A stretch of 64,000 bases of DNA from Glomus cerebriforme (taxonomy: Eukaryota; Glomeromycota; Glomeromycetes; Glomerales; Glomeraceae), in NCBI GenBank assembly GCA_003550305.1, contig QKYT01000026.1, forward strand, positions 316,863-380,862, in the 5' to 3' direction. The position numbers and the translations under genes were made by a program. Positions 24,562 to 37,070 of this stretch are shown piece by piece (position 1 is the stretch's first letter; every line of letters begins with the position of its first letter). The notes under the pieces were generated by a model. The model did not search any database and had not been told where the DNA came from. It saw only the letters and a list, made by a program, of their open reading frames with translations.

Positions 24562-25134
24562 TGTATCATTCTCGGTGAGAATAAGTAAAGTACTATAGTA
24601 AATAAAAAAAAGGGTTTAATTATTTTCAAACCTTTAATGAAAATGTTACTTAATAATTTATTTGTATATTATATAACATATATATATTCTTTTTGTTCCA
24701 AAAAAAAAAATATTTAAAATGTAGTTCTAGTTCTATATAAATCATTCTTCTGAATCTTATTTTAATATTTTTAATATTTATATATTAATTTATTTATTTG
24801 GATTTAAGTTAATGTAATGTAGATCTTTTGTTTATTATTGATAGAGGAGTGGAGAACCCATCCAATGAAAAAAAAATGTCAATGAAAAAAATATCATCTA
24901 TTAGTAAATCATGTGATCAAAGCAATGTTAACATGTGTTCTAGAACATTATTTATGCATTGATAAGTATCGTGCATTCGTGCTTAAGACTCCGATTTTAT
25001 TCTAAAGCGGAATAATTTAATTTTTGTGATGCAACTTGAAGATCAAGTTTCGCTCTGTTAAATATCATCTCTGCGGACTTTGGAATAAACTATTTTTTAT
25101 TCTTTTTCTTTATATATATTTTAGTAACTACCAA
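24562..25134. other. Intergenic spacer between Sec7-PH and E2 genes
   Basis: 570 bp between two co-oriented genes. AATAAA-like sequences just after the stop (AAATAAAAAAAAGG near 24600) fit polyadenylation of the upstream gene. The rest presumably includes the E2 promoter. No further ORF or RNA gene is seen. Confidence 0.4.
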
Positions 25135-26085
25135 ATGGCTCTTAAACGCATTCAAAAGGTTAGAAAATGTTTAAGATTGAGAGAGTTCTTGCCGAAAAAG
25201 AATATTCAAAGTTAATTCTATTTTAATGAAAATAGGAACTCAATGATATCTGCAAAAACCCGCCAGTTGGAATTAGTGCTGGGCCTACTAGTGAAGAAGA
25301 TCTGTTCAGCTGGACAGGTAAGATTTGTCATTCTAAGAAATATTATTCTACACTTTTCGGTTAAAATTTCATCTATTTTTGTACTCAACTTAATAGGTAC
25401 AATTATGGGACCTGTAAGTATAACAGAATATTAACGTATTTTTCTTATATTAAATTATTAACCGATAATTGATTTATTTAAATAGAATAACAGTAGCTAT
25501 AAAGGTGGAGTTTTCCGACTAAAAATTGAATTTTCCCAAGATTATCCATTCAAACCACCTTCAGTATGTCTATTTTATATGAAATATAATTTATTTTTCC
25601 CTTGGCTAAGATTAATATATTTAATATTTTGCTTGTTAGGTTAAATTCATCACCAGAATTTATCACCCTAATATCGATGATGATGGCTCTATTTGTGTAA
25701 ATTTGTTAAAAACTGATGTTTGGAAGCCTGCAACAAAGATCTCTCAGGGTCAGTATGAAGTTTAATAAATTTTCTCATATTCAAGGACTTTTTTTGTTTA
25801 TTTATTCGTATTCGTTGTTTTCTTTCGAATTGTAGTTCTTGAAGCTATTGCTGATCTTCTTGAGAATCCAAATGCTGATGATGCTCTTGTTGCATCTGTT
25901 GCTGAGGTTTATAATACAAACAGAGCAAAGTTTACCAAGACAGCTAAAGAATATGTGAAAAAGGTGTGTATTTTTTTTTAAGTTCTTGAATTTTATTATC
26001 TTTATCATTGATTACTCTGTAACATATTAGTAACAATTCTACTCTTTCAAATATATCATAAATAAAAAAGTATGCTTCTCCATAG
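25135..26085 (+). CDS. Ubiquitin-conjugating enzyme E2, UBE2D/UBE2L-related
   Basis: Seven exons (25135-25158, 25236-25317, 25397-25413, 25486-25563, 25640-25748, 25836-25963, 26071-26085) sum to 453 nt, 150 residues, the usual size of a single-domain E2. The UBC fold is complete: start [23 protein letters not shown], the HPN motif in [11 protein letters not shown] and the catalytic Cys in GSICVNLL. The N-terminal half resembles the Ubc4/UBE2D class. WKPATK after the active site and the C-terminal AKEYVKKY recall UBE2L3, so the subclass is uncertain. It carries ubiquitin as a thioester to E3 ligases in the cytosol or nucleus. Exon 3 is only 17 nt. I chose a 15 nt last exon (KYASP stop) because it restores the common KKYA ending; reading to an earlier acceptor would end directly after KK. 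Confidence 0.88.
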
Positions 26086-26821
26086 GTAATATGATATATA
26101 ACATTTGTTTAAATTTAGTACATGTACAATTGTGTCGATGAAAGATTATCCGAAGATTATTGTTTGCAAAATAGACTTATCTGTTATATATTATATTTGT
26201 ATATCAATTTAATTGTTTTTATTGCAAGAATTAAGTAAAAAATTTTATTTGTCTAATATATTTTTTCTCTAAATACATATAAATAAATCATCTTTTTATG
26301 CAGCAAATCCAACTATAAAATAATATCTCAATTGTCGCAATAATACAAATTTGCATTTCAATAATCAATTATTCAGTTACGTTGCGCCATTTCATATTTC
26401 GTTCAATCAAGCCTAGAAAGTTGGATTGGTGGTGTGAAGTCGTATAGGAAAATGAAAACGTGAAATAATTATTGAAATCCATAGTAATCATATTTCTTCA
26501 TATGAAATAATAAAAAAAGATCTTTGTATATATAAAAAAAGCCTCATTAAATTTTACGTTTCATCCATTTCCTTTGGATTGATGATTGTGTTTCCCAGCA
26601 GTAATGTAAAACTGGCAGATTTCATGCGATTATGTATCTATCAACAATGAGATTAAACATCAACTTGTGAACGCAAAAATATCGATGATATTTAGGTGAA
26701 AGTCCCAAATCCAAAATATGTGAAAGATATTTATAATACCGTAATATTTAGTTATTTAACACATGGAGCGCGTTGATCGAGTGTTGATCGCCCCGATCAT
26801 TTTAATAACAAAGTAACAGAC
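26086..26821. other. Intergenic, AT-rich
   Basis: About 740 bp between the E2 and Swf1 genes: the 3' untranslated region of the E2 gene and then upstream sequence of Swf1. The ORF at 25802-26008 on the minus strand is the reverse shadow of the E2 exons. No RNA gene is recognised. Confidence 0.4.
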
Positions 26822-26847
26822 TGATTGGTTGTAAATGAGTATAAATA
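26822..26847 (+). promoter_or_regulatory. CCAAT/TATA-type promoter of the palmitoyltransferase gene
   Basis: GATTGG (inverted CCAAT) at 26823-26828 is followed by TATAAATA at 26840-26847, 42 bp before the chosen ATG at 26889. The spacing would place the transcription start around 26870 and leave a very short leader. This supports the ATG at 26889 as the start. Confidence 0.45.
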
Positions 26848-26888
26848 TCGTTTATTATAATCAAATCCTAAAGTTTGGTTTAGCAAAA

Positions 26889-28760
26889 ATGGTAAGTTTT
26901 TAAAGAGTATTATTATATTTCGTAATAAAAAAGTAATGCTTATAACTTTTATATTCTTAAGGATTTTTTTATAGGAATTTCAATATATTTAGCGATTCTC
27001 TGTTTCTTTATTTTTGTAATAATAATGGGACCGTCTTCACGTTTCAGGTACAATATATATATTTAGTTTATATTAATAAAAAGATATTTAATAATATTAT
27101 TTAATTTTAGAAATGGTCCGATTGGAAAATTAAATCACTTTTTGACAATAACATTAATTGAATGGATAGGGTGAGTTAATTACTTTATAATTTATTTTTT
27201 TCGATTTTCTTAATTTGGTTAATAGGGTTTGTTTAACTCTTAGAAATTTTTACCGACGAGTTTGTGGAAATCGTTCATCAGCGACCTGCGATCGTCTTTG
27301 CGTTTATTTTATGGAAGAAAAAAATCCAGTGTTACTGGTAAGGATATTGTTGGAAATTTAACCGTTTATCGGTAAAACCCTACACAATTATGTCGAGACA
27401 AACATACTTTTTTAATGATGTATTCTAACAAGTAAACCATTTTATATTAGATAGTATATTTAACACTTCTAACAGGATCAATTTTATTATTTTTCTTAAC
27501 TGCATGGCCCCATTTTCCTGGACACTATCTTTCTCAAGTGCATATGTAAGTAGTGTACGTGTCAAGAAAATGAAGTATCGTAATAATTTTCAGCTAGCAT
27601 ATATGCTGATTAAATATTTTAAATACTTTCAATATCTTTCAATTAGGTATCTTGTTCCGATAGTTATTTTCTTCACGTATGCATCATTTTTTACAGCATG
27701 TATGAGCGATCCAGGACAGATTACAAGGGAGAATGTCATTAAAGCTTGTAAAATGTTCGATTATGATTTCTTGATATTTGAGCCAAGAGAATGTAAAACA
27801 TGTCTGTTTCTAAAGTAAGTTTTCCTAAATCTACCCTAAAACTGTAATGTTATTAGATTTACAATTTTCGATTAATGATTTTAAAATAGACCTGCACGTT
27901 CGAAACATTGTTCTTTATGCAAAATGTGTGTTGCGAAGTGTGATCATCATTGTGAGTCGATAATTAATTTAATTATATTGTTTTTTATAAAAAAATTTGT
28001 TTATTTAACATTTAATTTTTATATTTAGGCTCATGGATTAATAACTGTGTTGGTTTGAAGAATCATCGTTATTTTCTTCTTTTTCTATATGCTACTGTTC
28101 AAATTTGTTTTTACGGAGCATATTTGATTTATTACATATTTTGGGGTATAGCTAAGAAAATGAATTTATCCGATGCCTGGATTACTTCCATACAGACTGG
28201 AATAAGGGTTAGAATTTCAACATATCAGGCTGCACTAGTATGTTAAGTAATATTTAATATTATCAAGAAAGATTTTGATAACTTAATTAATTGTTAATGG
28301 TTTATAGTTTTTGATTCACCAAGAAAGAGTTCTTGGTGCATTAGGTATTTTTGCCCTTCTTGTTGGATTGGTCATATTTATTTTTTTTTGTTATCAACTT
28401 AGTTTGGTATATAACGGTACAACAGCAAATGAAGCATTTAAATGGGAAGAATTGGAAGAGATAATAATAAGCGGAGAACTTTGGGTTTTTGAAAAAGATA
28501 CTGAAGAAGAATCAAAGAAAAGAAAGAAGAAAAATAAGAGTAAAGAGATTTCGGAAGTTAAAGGTAAAACAACTGCTGTTTATTGGATACAACCTGCTAA
28601 ACGGCGAAAAAATGTGTCATCAGAAGGTGAGAGCGAAGCTATTGGAGAGAACAGTAAACAAATTGGAAGGCAGGTCAAATCCATATCTGAAGTACGCAAT
28701 ATTTATGATAAAGGACTTTGGGGAAATTTTAAAGAAGCCTTATCCCCACCTTCTTTATAA
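26889..28760 (+). CDS. SWF1: DHHC protein S-palmitoyltransferase, Swf1/ZDHHC4-like
   Basis: Nine exons (26889-26891, 26962-27047, 27111-27170, 27244-27337, 27451-27545, 27647-27814, 27890-27951, 28029-28237, 28308-28760) sum to 1230 nt, 409 residues. The first coding exon is just the ATG, directly followed by GTAAGT. There is an N-terminal membrane segment (ISIYLAILCFFIFVIIM), two more before the cysteine-rich domain and two after it. The domain reads CKTC, then KHCSLCKMC, then CDHHCSWINNC, with the catalytic DHHC complete. The C-terminus has the TTxE-like GTTANEAFKW and ends NIYDKGLWGNFKEAL, typical of Swf1. Yeast Swf1 sits in the ER and lipidates cysteines next to SNARE membrane anchors such as Tlg1. 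ZDHHC4 is the animal counterpart. The highly charged Lys-rich stretch (about 300-340) is an insertion of unknown role. Confidence 0.9.
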
Positions 28761-29193
28761 CATTTGAGTTTTATTATTTATGTTTACTTTTATTATTTAT
28801 ATTTGTAATTTATATCTAGACTATTACATTATGATATAAATATAAATTTATTAAATAAAGTTATATCATAAATTCAAAGTGTATTGTCATGTGAGAAAAG
28901 TAAAATTTTTTCCTTTTTTTTTCTTTTTTTCCCAAATCAGCGATAAATCGGTTACAATGATTGCGGTGTAATCTCGTGAGTATGATGATCAAAAAGACCG
29001 ACTTTTTTGAAATTTTCGTTTATTACATATTTGATAAGAAATTTTGGTATGATATCATATCATAGATATAAACCTGGCGAGAAAATTTAGGTTGACTGGT
29101 CGAGAGAATAGAAAGATCAACATTTTTTCGCGTGTTCAAAGACAATAAATATTATCTTTTCGATCTGTGAACTTCAAACCAAATAATTCAACC
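28761..29193. other. Intergenic spacer between SWF1 and MTR10
   Basis: About 430 bp. ATTAAATAAAG near 28853 is a plausible polyadenylation signal for SWF1; the remainder is the upstream region of the karyopherin gene. No clear TATA box and no other feature. Confidence 0.4.
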
Positions 29194-32100
29194 ATGACTA
29201 CTGATACGACGGAGAAGTTTTTAGCCGAGGTGAATACTTTATATAATTCCCAAGATAAAGCAAGAAGAGAGCAAGCTGACTCTTGGCTTCAAGCCTTTCG
29301 GAAGACGGTAAATTATTGGCGATTGCTGATCTAAGTTATTGACAACAAGCTTTGTTAGATTTCTTCACAAGCATTATAAAGATTCCCACCTTTTCTTTTA
29401 TAATGTCGTCAACTGCAGTCGGAAGCCTGGACGATAGCAAATCAAGTGTTAAGATCTCCCCAACTAACACCTGAATCAGAAGCGGCGCGTTATTTTGCAG
29501 CAGGGACTTTTCGGCAAAAAGTATAGTAATTTTATAAATTTATTATTTCACTTATAATAAATCTTTGACGCGTTACTAATTTAACCCTTTACTAAAAAAT
29601 TTTGTCTAATTTTATAAAACTGAACCGATCACATACCGATTATGACAACAAAGATAACTCTTGATTTACACCAGCTTGACGCAACGGCTCGCAATAACCT
29701 CCGCGATTCCCTTTTAGAGCTACTCTACCAATATCGTGCAGGTCCTCGATCAATTGTTACCCAATTATGTCTTTCCCTAGCGTGCTTAGCACTTCAAATG
29801 CTTGAATGGCAAAACGTTTTACACCAATTCACAGAATTATATGGTAAGAACCCGGAAACAGTAAGCTGTTTGCTCGAGTTTCTTAAAATATTACCAGAAG
29901 AGATTAATACAAATAATCGGATACCTATATCGGTAAGTGGAAGCTTATTATTTCTTAATTTGAGTTTCATTTATTATATCAAATTAATATCTTATAGGAT
30001 GAAGATTATCGCGTGCGATCCAGGCAATTGTTGACCGATAATGCTAGCGAAGTTTTACAAATGCTTTTGATTTATTTACAAAATTCGGGTAACTATACTT
30101 ATGTAAACCTGCACCCTTATTATCTATTTATGTTAATAGTAATTATAACCTAAATTTATTATTTATTTATTTTTAGGTACAAATACTGATTATCAAAAAA
30201 AGGTGTTTGAATGTTTTCATAGTTGGTTACAGTCTGGGGAAATCGCAATTGATAATTTGGAAAAAAGTCCATTTTTAAGCCTTTCATTTGATGCTTTACA
30301 ATCGGATGGATTGTATGATATTGCAGTTGATGTAGTATGTGAAATTATTTATGAAACGCGGGAAATCCCTGAGTCTATGCCAATAATTGAGCAAATATAT
30401 CCACGATTATTGCCTTTAAGGACAGCATTAAAAAGAGCAATGGAGGAAGAGGATGACGACAAAGTGCGAGGATATTGTAGAATATTCACACATGCCGGTG
30501 AATCATATTTGGACCTTGTGGTTCAGCATGCTGACGATTTCAGAAGTATTGTAGAAAGTATAGCCGAATGTACTGCTTATCAAGATACAGAAATAGTTAG
30601 GATAACCTTTTATTTCTGGCATCGTTTAGCTGATACATTGTATCAACCACGTCATGCGAACATTAAAGATAAATTTAAAGACATATATTCCAACTTGGTT
30701 GATATTATGATCAAACATTTGCATTATCCAAAGGATCTTTCAACTTGGTCGGCCGAGAAACGCGATGAATTTCGTGAGTTTCGGCATGTAATGGGTGACG
30801 TTCTTAAAGATAGTTGTCTAATTTCCGGATCTGCGGAATGCTTGTCCAAACCATTTACTACTTTAACAAGGCAACTTACAAACGGAAATACTGTAGATTG
30901 GCAGGAAATTGAAGCACCTCTGTTTTCTTTGCGTGCTATGGGATCAGAAATAGAGGATGAAGAAGACGTTTATTTACCACAAATTATGCAACTTTTGCAA
31001 CAATTGCCAGATCATCCAAAAATTCGCTATGCAGCCACTTTGGTGATTTCTAGATATTCTTATTGGACCAGACATCATCCAGAATTCATTCCGTATCAAT
31101 TGAATTTTATTTCTTCTGGATTTGATAATGAAGAAGTTTCTGCAGCTGCTGCATTGGCATTGAAATATCTATGCAAAGATTGTAGTGAGGTATTTATGGT
31201 ATTATTTTTAATTTTCATTATTTTTCAAATTGGATAACTTCTCTAACATTTTTTTTTTTTAATTTCATCATGATATAGTTGCTGATTGAATATCTTCCAC
31301 AACTTCACCCTTTCTATCTCAATGTCACGAATACACTTCGCGGAATAGATTTGTTTGAAGTAACAGAGGCAGTTTCGCATGTTGTTGCAGCTGTTCGTCC
31401 GGCAGAATTATTAAAAGCATTACAAATGTTTTGTCTCCCGATCGCACAATGGTTACATGAGTTTGCTAATAAAGGTACTTCTGCGACTGAAAAGGAGGTT
31501 AGGATTGCCTGTGGTGAGCAAAATATTAAATGGTTTTTTTATTATTGAATGTTTTATTTGTTAAGAAAAATATTAATATAATATTAAATTATCATTTAAA
31601 GACAAACTTGAACAATTTTCAATAATCATTAGAGTTATTGCTGATCCCAGAAAAGAGACCAATACAGTAGATGTAAATGCTGGTCCAGTTCATCCTTGTA
31701 TTACTATTATACAAGAGTTATGGCCCGTGTTTGATCTACTTTTAGTACATTTTGGTTCTGATTCTCATTTATCAGAGAGTCTTTGTAAATGCTTTAAATA
31801 TTGTGTTGTGTTTTATCGAATTCCTTTTAGACCATTGCTTCCTGATCTGATGGAACGTTTAGTTACAGTATTTGATCAAACTTGTTTGAGTTGCTATTTG
31901 TGGGTTGCAACTAAGTGTGTTCAGGAACATTGTGATGCTGAAGGAACTGAAATGTCAATGGCAATGTTATCTTTTGTTGAAAGATTAAGTGTAACAATGT
32001 TCAGTCTTTTAAATGGGAAAAAACTTGCTGACATTTTAGATGGTATTTTTTTTTCTTTTTTTTTTTTGTATTAAAGTCCTCCATTATAAATTAATCATTT

Positions 32101-32825
32101 ATTTTAACAAAAAAAAAATTTTTTAGTAATCGAAGATTATTTCCGTCTTAATATTGCGTTATTTGAGAATGCACCTATCGCTTATTCGCAGTCAGCTATT
32201 TTTCCAACAGTATTTCAAGCTGGAATTTCGTGCCTATCAATACAACAACCTGATGCGTTATTTGCTGTTATTATGCTTTTTAATAAGTTGCTTAATTTTA
32301 GAGAAGATCAAAAGCAGAAACTGCAACGACCACCTTCTAGTATACCAAATGTTCCTATTTCACCCGCATCACCTACGGAAGTTTCTCTGAATTCAGCTCT
32401 AGCGATTCATGATACTTTATGGAAACAATACGGTACTTCTTTCCTCGAAAACATATTCAAAGGTCTTATGTATTCATTTCCGAGAGATCTTCAACACACC
32501 GAGATTCATGAAATATTGTCATCTTTGTCTAAATTATATCCATTGGAATGTCAACGATGGATATCCGAAATCATTCAACATTTACAAGATTCTAATTTAA
32601 CATCAGAATCAAGGAGCAGCTTTATAAAGGATTATAATTTGTAAGTTATTTACTTTATAGCAAATATTTTTATATTTAAAATTTTTAAAGAATTAAATTG
32701 TCCGTTTTTACTTTAGGGCGATACAAGAGCAAGATTGGAATAAACTACGACGGGCCACCAATGACTTTATCGCAATTTTTAGGCGGAGATATTTAGCTTC
32801 TCGGCAACGCCGGGATAAAGATTGA
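29194..32825 (+). CDS. MTR10: Importin-beta family nuclear transport receptor, Mtr10/transportin-3
   Basis: Nine exons (29194-29307, 29419-29520, 29654-29932, 29998-30088, 30177-31189, 31279-31513, 31602-32042, 32127-32640, 32717-32825) sum to 2898 nt, 965 residues, the normal length for the family. The N-terminus has the importin-beta N/Xpo1-like start (SQDKARREQADSWLQAF, then ARYFAAGTFRQKI, YRAGPRSIVTQLCLSLACLA). The body is a helical HEAT-type solenoid, and the C-terminus ends in a basic helix (FRRRYLASRQRRDKD). Yeast Mtr10 imports the mRNA-binding protein Npl3 and takes part in tRNA traffic; animal transportin-3 imports SR proteins. Binding of RanGTP and SR/RS cargo is inferred from the family. 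The start was chosen because exon 1 gives the canonical N-terminal helix pair. Minus-strand neighbours are absent, and no truncation is seen. Confidence 0.9.
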
Positions 32826-33341
32826 ACAAATTGAATTTAGCTGAAATTTTATATTTTCGGGGTGATGAATTTACCTGGAATGTGATTATGAAAAAAAATT
32901 ATATTCATATCATAACAGGATTCTTTTAATAATTCATTTAGGTCAAGAAGTATTGTACAATAGATATCATGATAAAAAAAAAAGAAATGAGCAAATCCAA
33001 GATTATTTCATGTTAAGTTATTTTAAATTAGCAATACGATGTCTATTCATTATTGCTTTTATTCTTTTTAGTTATTATTATTTTCTTTTTGAATAAGAAT
33101 AATAAATTGGTTAAATAATTATTAATTCATCATTTGCTTTATTTAAATATAATTAACATTGTGAATACGTTGTTGGAACTTTGGTTTTAAATACTTTTTT
33201 CTACAAAAGTCTATAAAATGCCAAGTTTCATATTGTATCTTGTATTGTAACGAGAAAAAAAAATGACAGATCTTATTAACCGGTTCGTTGAATATTCTTG
33301 AAAAGCGATCTATTATCAATGAGAATATCTTTCATTACTTA
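32826..33341. other. 3' flank of MTR10
   Basis: AT-rich 3' flank with AATAATAAATTGG near 33098 as a possible polyadenylation signal. Nothing else is supported. It ends at the TA that borders the MITE. Confidence 0.4.
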
Positions 33342-33767
33342 CAGTCGCCACTGGATATAACGAACCTTCCGTTCCAGAGGATTTGGTTCAGTATAGAGTG
33401 AATTCGTTATATAATATACCGAACTCCTGGTAATTTTGGCCGAATTTATAGTGCTGGCCAGAATTATAATTTCTTAATATAAATTTTCAAAAAAAGTTAT
33501 ACATTAATTACTGATAATTTTGGCCAGCGCTATAAATTCGGCCTGAGTTAATATAGTCACATGACTGTTCGTGATAAAAAATAAAAATTTATATTTGATT
33601 TATATATCTGGGCTGTTAAGGTGGGTTCGATATACAGTATATAGCATTTTATTATGGCAATTTGGTATAACCAGTGTAATTAATTATAGAAAATTCCATT
33701 CTGGAAATTTTGGTTCAGTATAACAAGTTTTCGGTATATATAGGTTCGTTATAACCAGTGGTGACTG
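33342..33767. mobile_element. Tc1/mariner-like MITE with TA target duplication
   Basis: A 426 bp element with ~25 bp terminal inverted repeats: CAGTCGCCACTGG then ATATAACGAACC at the left, GGTTCGTTATAA then CCAGTGGTGACTG at the right. It is bordered on both sides by TA (33340-33341 and 33768-33769), the target duplication of the Tc1/mariner superfamily. It has no transposase ORF, so it depends on one encoded elsewhere. An internal inverted repeat (33438-33466 against 33515-33543, GGCCGAATTTATAG and CTATAAATTCGGCC) suggests a second element inserted inside, or a foldback core. Confidence 0.88.
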
Positions 33768-33769
33768 TA

Positions 33770-35599
33770 TGTTGATTTAAGATAAAATGTTGGCTATTTT
33801 CTGATTAGGATTGGTCTTTAGACAAAAAAAGATTTATTAACCAACTCTATTTTTTTTAGGTATGATTTATTAAAACGAACTAGAGAGACTTATGAGTAAA
33901 ATTCGAAATCAATTATCTATTGTTTTGAATTTTTTCATAAAAATAACTCTCTTTTCATTCGAACATATTTTTACAAAATAGATGTTGACAAACTATAATT
34001 GGAGTAATCGATCTTAGTTCAGCTAAATATAATATTCTTAAGAATCTCTCGTATTATGTATATACTGTAATATCTACATTTGAGATTGGAGCGACTTGAT
34101 AAGACTTTTGTCGGATATTAATCTTAATACATAGAGAGAAGGTCATCATCACATGACTGTCTAATCTTAGCCCAAATTACCATTAACCATTTTGGTGAAT
34201 CTAGAATATTTACAAAAAAACTAATTATTTGATCTTAATATCAAAACATTAATCAATATAAATTTATGTTTAAATAATTATTATTGTAAGGAAATATTTC
34301 ATTTAATTGATTCTACTTTTATATCAAATGCAGTTTTATTTTAAGATATTACAGTATATAAAATTGAAATAGAAATACTGTATATGCAGATATGAAATAT
34401 ATAATGAACATACTTAATATAAGGTAAAAATATTTTAATATCATATCTAAATCATATTCTGGTATCTTGAGATTTTTTCCAGTTTTTTTATAATTAACAA
34501 TGACTATAATAAAATATGTATCAGTCATGAAAATCATGTATAATTTTTAAAAGCAAATATTAGATGATAATTAATAGTTATTTGGCATAAAGTGCTAAAT
34601 AACTAATCAAATAAAAATCAAATTTGATTTTCAATATTATAAGCTACCTTATAGGTAGCATCAGTTATTCAGTTCAAAGTACCAAATAAGTAATTTATCC
34701 AGTATCCTGTAATTATAATAAGCTATTTTACTATTTTTAATCTTTTTTTAACCTTTTTCATAATGATTTCATTTCATATAATTGTTTACTATTTTTTTAA
34801 TATTATTGTTGACTAAATTGTTTAGGTTTTCCAATTATTAAATAGGAAAAAAGTCCATTACAAGAAATTTTCCATTCTAAATCAAATATAAATAAAAAGA
34901 AGAAAAGAAAAATAGAAAAACAATTATTATAAATAAAAATCATTATACTAATTATTATATATATAATTGATTGTCTTTAATGCAGTTTTTAATATCCAGT
35001 ATTACCAATAAAATTTCATCTTATATGAAATTTGACTGGAATTATATATTAATATATAATAGTACTATTAATACCAATGACAAATAATATATAATAAATA
35101 TGATTTTACATACTGTAAAAAAAATTAAGTATTCAGAATACTTATGAAAAAATGAAATGTGCAAATATAATACAAGATAATAAATATTTTACTATAATTA
35201 TGTGAGAATGAAAAATTATTAAAAAAATATTAGTTAGTGATCATATCATACTAGTGTCTAAATGATTTAATAACTAAGTTACGGATTATATTGTCATTTT
35301 AGTTAGGCAGATTTATATAACATAAATCATATCAATTTTATATAGAAAGTCACAGAATCACAAAAATTATTATTTATTTATTTATTAAAGTACTGAATAA
35401 ATTTCTAAATAAATTAGTGATTCTAAACTAGTAGAAACAAATAAAGATACTAATGATTATTTTGCTATTAAATTATTAGCAAAATAAATCACTTTTTCTC
35501 TAAAATTAAAATTATTATCTATTTCATTAGTTAATAATACTTTTTTATCAGAATAATCAAACATATTTTCATATTCAATAGTATTAATCTACAATGTAT
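33770..35599. other. AT-rich intergenic, no recognised element
   Basis: 1.8 kb of AT-rich sequence with only short random ORFs. No hairpin, tandem repeat or coding relic that I can support. Confidence 0.4.
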
Positions 35600-35639
35600 T
35601 TCATTCTTATTCTTGTTCTTCAGTATGAAATTCGGTAAA

Positions 35640-36950
35640 TTCATTTAAAATTACATTATTACTCCTATTGATTTTTATTCTCTACTATATTATCATCATC
35701 ATTAACTTGCAAATCATTAAATTTAGGATTATTTAAATTGTTATCTTCAACAATTGGTACAGCTAGTATATGCAAATGCTGGATTTTAGTATCTAATTTT
35801 TTTGTACTTTTTTTTGAATATATCACTTCAGATTTGACTCATCTCCAATATCTTTTTACTTTAAATAAATAATAAAATTAATTAGTTAAATAGTATCTTA
35901 TGTAATAATTTTACATAATTTAAATTTAATAAATATACAATTTAATAAAAATACTTTTAATTTATTTCATCTGTTTGTGTGAAAAAAACCCATACTACTT
36001 CATAATCTTTTAACAAATACTAAATTTACACAAATTTCATGAAAATATATTGCAACTTTTGCTAATTCTAATCCAATACCAGCTATGAAATCCCAATAAT
36101 TCACTAAATTACCATTAAATTGCAAAAAGTTTCAAAATCATAAAAGTCTATACTTTTTTTATAATTAATTATTTTAGCTATAATTCTTGTAAAATGAATA
36201 CCAAAAAAAGCCTGGTAATAGTATTTTAACTATTGATCAATATGAGTTCATGTCAAATTATTATTTGTAAATTAAAATTCTTTTAATTTATAAAAGAATG
36301 AAAAACAATAAAAAGAATAAAAAAAAATTACTTCTATTCTTTTCAATATGCTTCAAGTTTTTCTACCATTCTTAAATTAAAATTAAGATCATGATATTCT
36401 TTAAAAATCTTGATAGTATATGCAAAGCAATGTACTACTTCAAATAATTGTGCAGTATGCCAATATTCTTTTATAATTTATTTAAAAATCTACATAAAGA
36501 ATAAAGTAAATTTTGGAGGAAAAAAAATGTTGATTAAAATTTTGCATTATTTATGATATCAGTAATATTATTAGAAAGTTTTGACTACCAATTTGGATTG
36601 AAGACTTATTTGCAAGTATTAAAAGTTCTCTATTTTGGCATGTAATATTAGTATGATATGAATTAATTTTGCTGAAATATACTATAACAATTATAATATA
36701 AAATATAAAAATATTAATATTTAAATATTAATAAAAAATATTACAATATTTACCTTTAATGCTGCCTGAGTTTTACAAACAAAAATAATAACTATTCCAC
36801 CTAATATCACTTGAGATACTAAATATATATGTTTATTATAAAGTCTTATTTGTTTATTATGAAGATTACCTGTAAAAAATACTGATTTATTAATAATTGG
36901 ATTGCTTTTTTTGAAATTCTTTAATATAATGATTGTTCTCTGCAAAAATA
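35640..36950 (-). pseudogene. Degenerate hAT-family transposase
   Basis: Read on the minus strand, fragments of a hAT C-terminal dimerisation region survive. NYWDFIAGIGLELAKVAIYF is followed by ICVN, RL-stop-SSMGFFHTNR-stop-NKLKV and, beyond an apparent intron, LEMSQI-stop-SDIFKKKYKK. The layout ELA..VA...ICVN...RLWSSMGF.HT.RRN is the usual hAT C-terminus. The in-frame stops sit where Trp and Arg codons are expected and each needs one G-to-A or C-to-T change. A further minus-strand piece at 36721-36945 (TGNLHNKQIRLYNKHIYLVS) may be an upstream part. No terminal inverted repeats were found, so the limits are approximate. Confidence 0.55.
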
Positions 36951-37070
36951 AAATTCATTTGATGCACCATGTAAGGTAAAAAAATTTTGCTTGGATATTG
37001 TCTCCTCATTTCTATGACATAATATATTGTTATTAGAAAATCCAAAAAAAATATATAAAAAGATAGTAGC

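Noticed and set aside
26071..26220. Alternative longer C-terminus of the E2 gene using the acceptor at about 26119
   Set aside because: It would add an uncharacteristic Ile/Tyr-rich tail, while the 15 nt exon at 26071-26085 gives the standard KKYA-type end.
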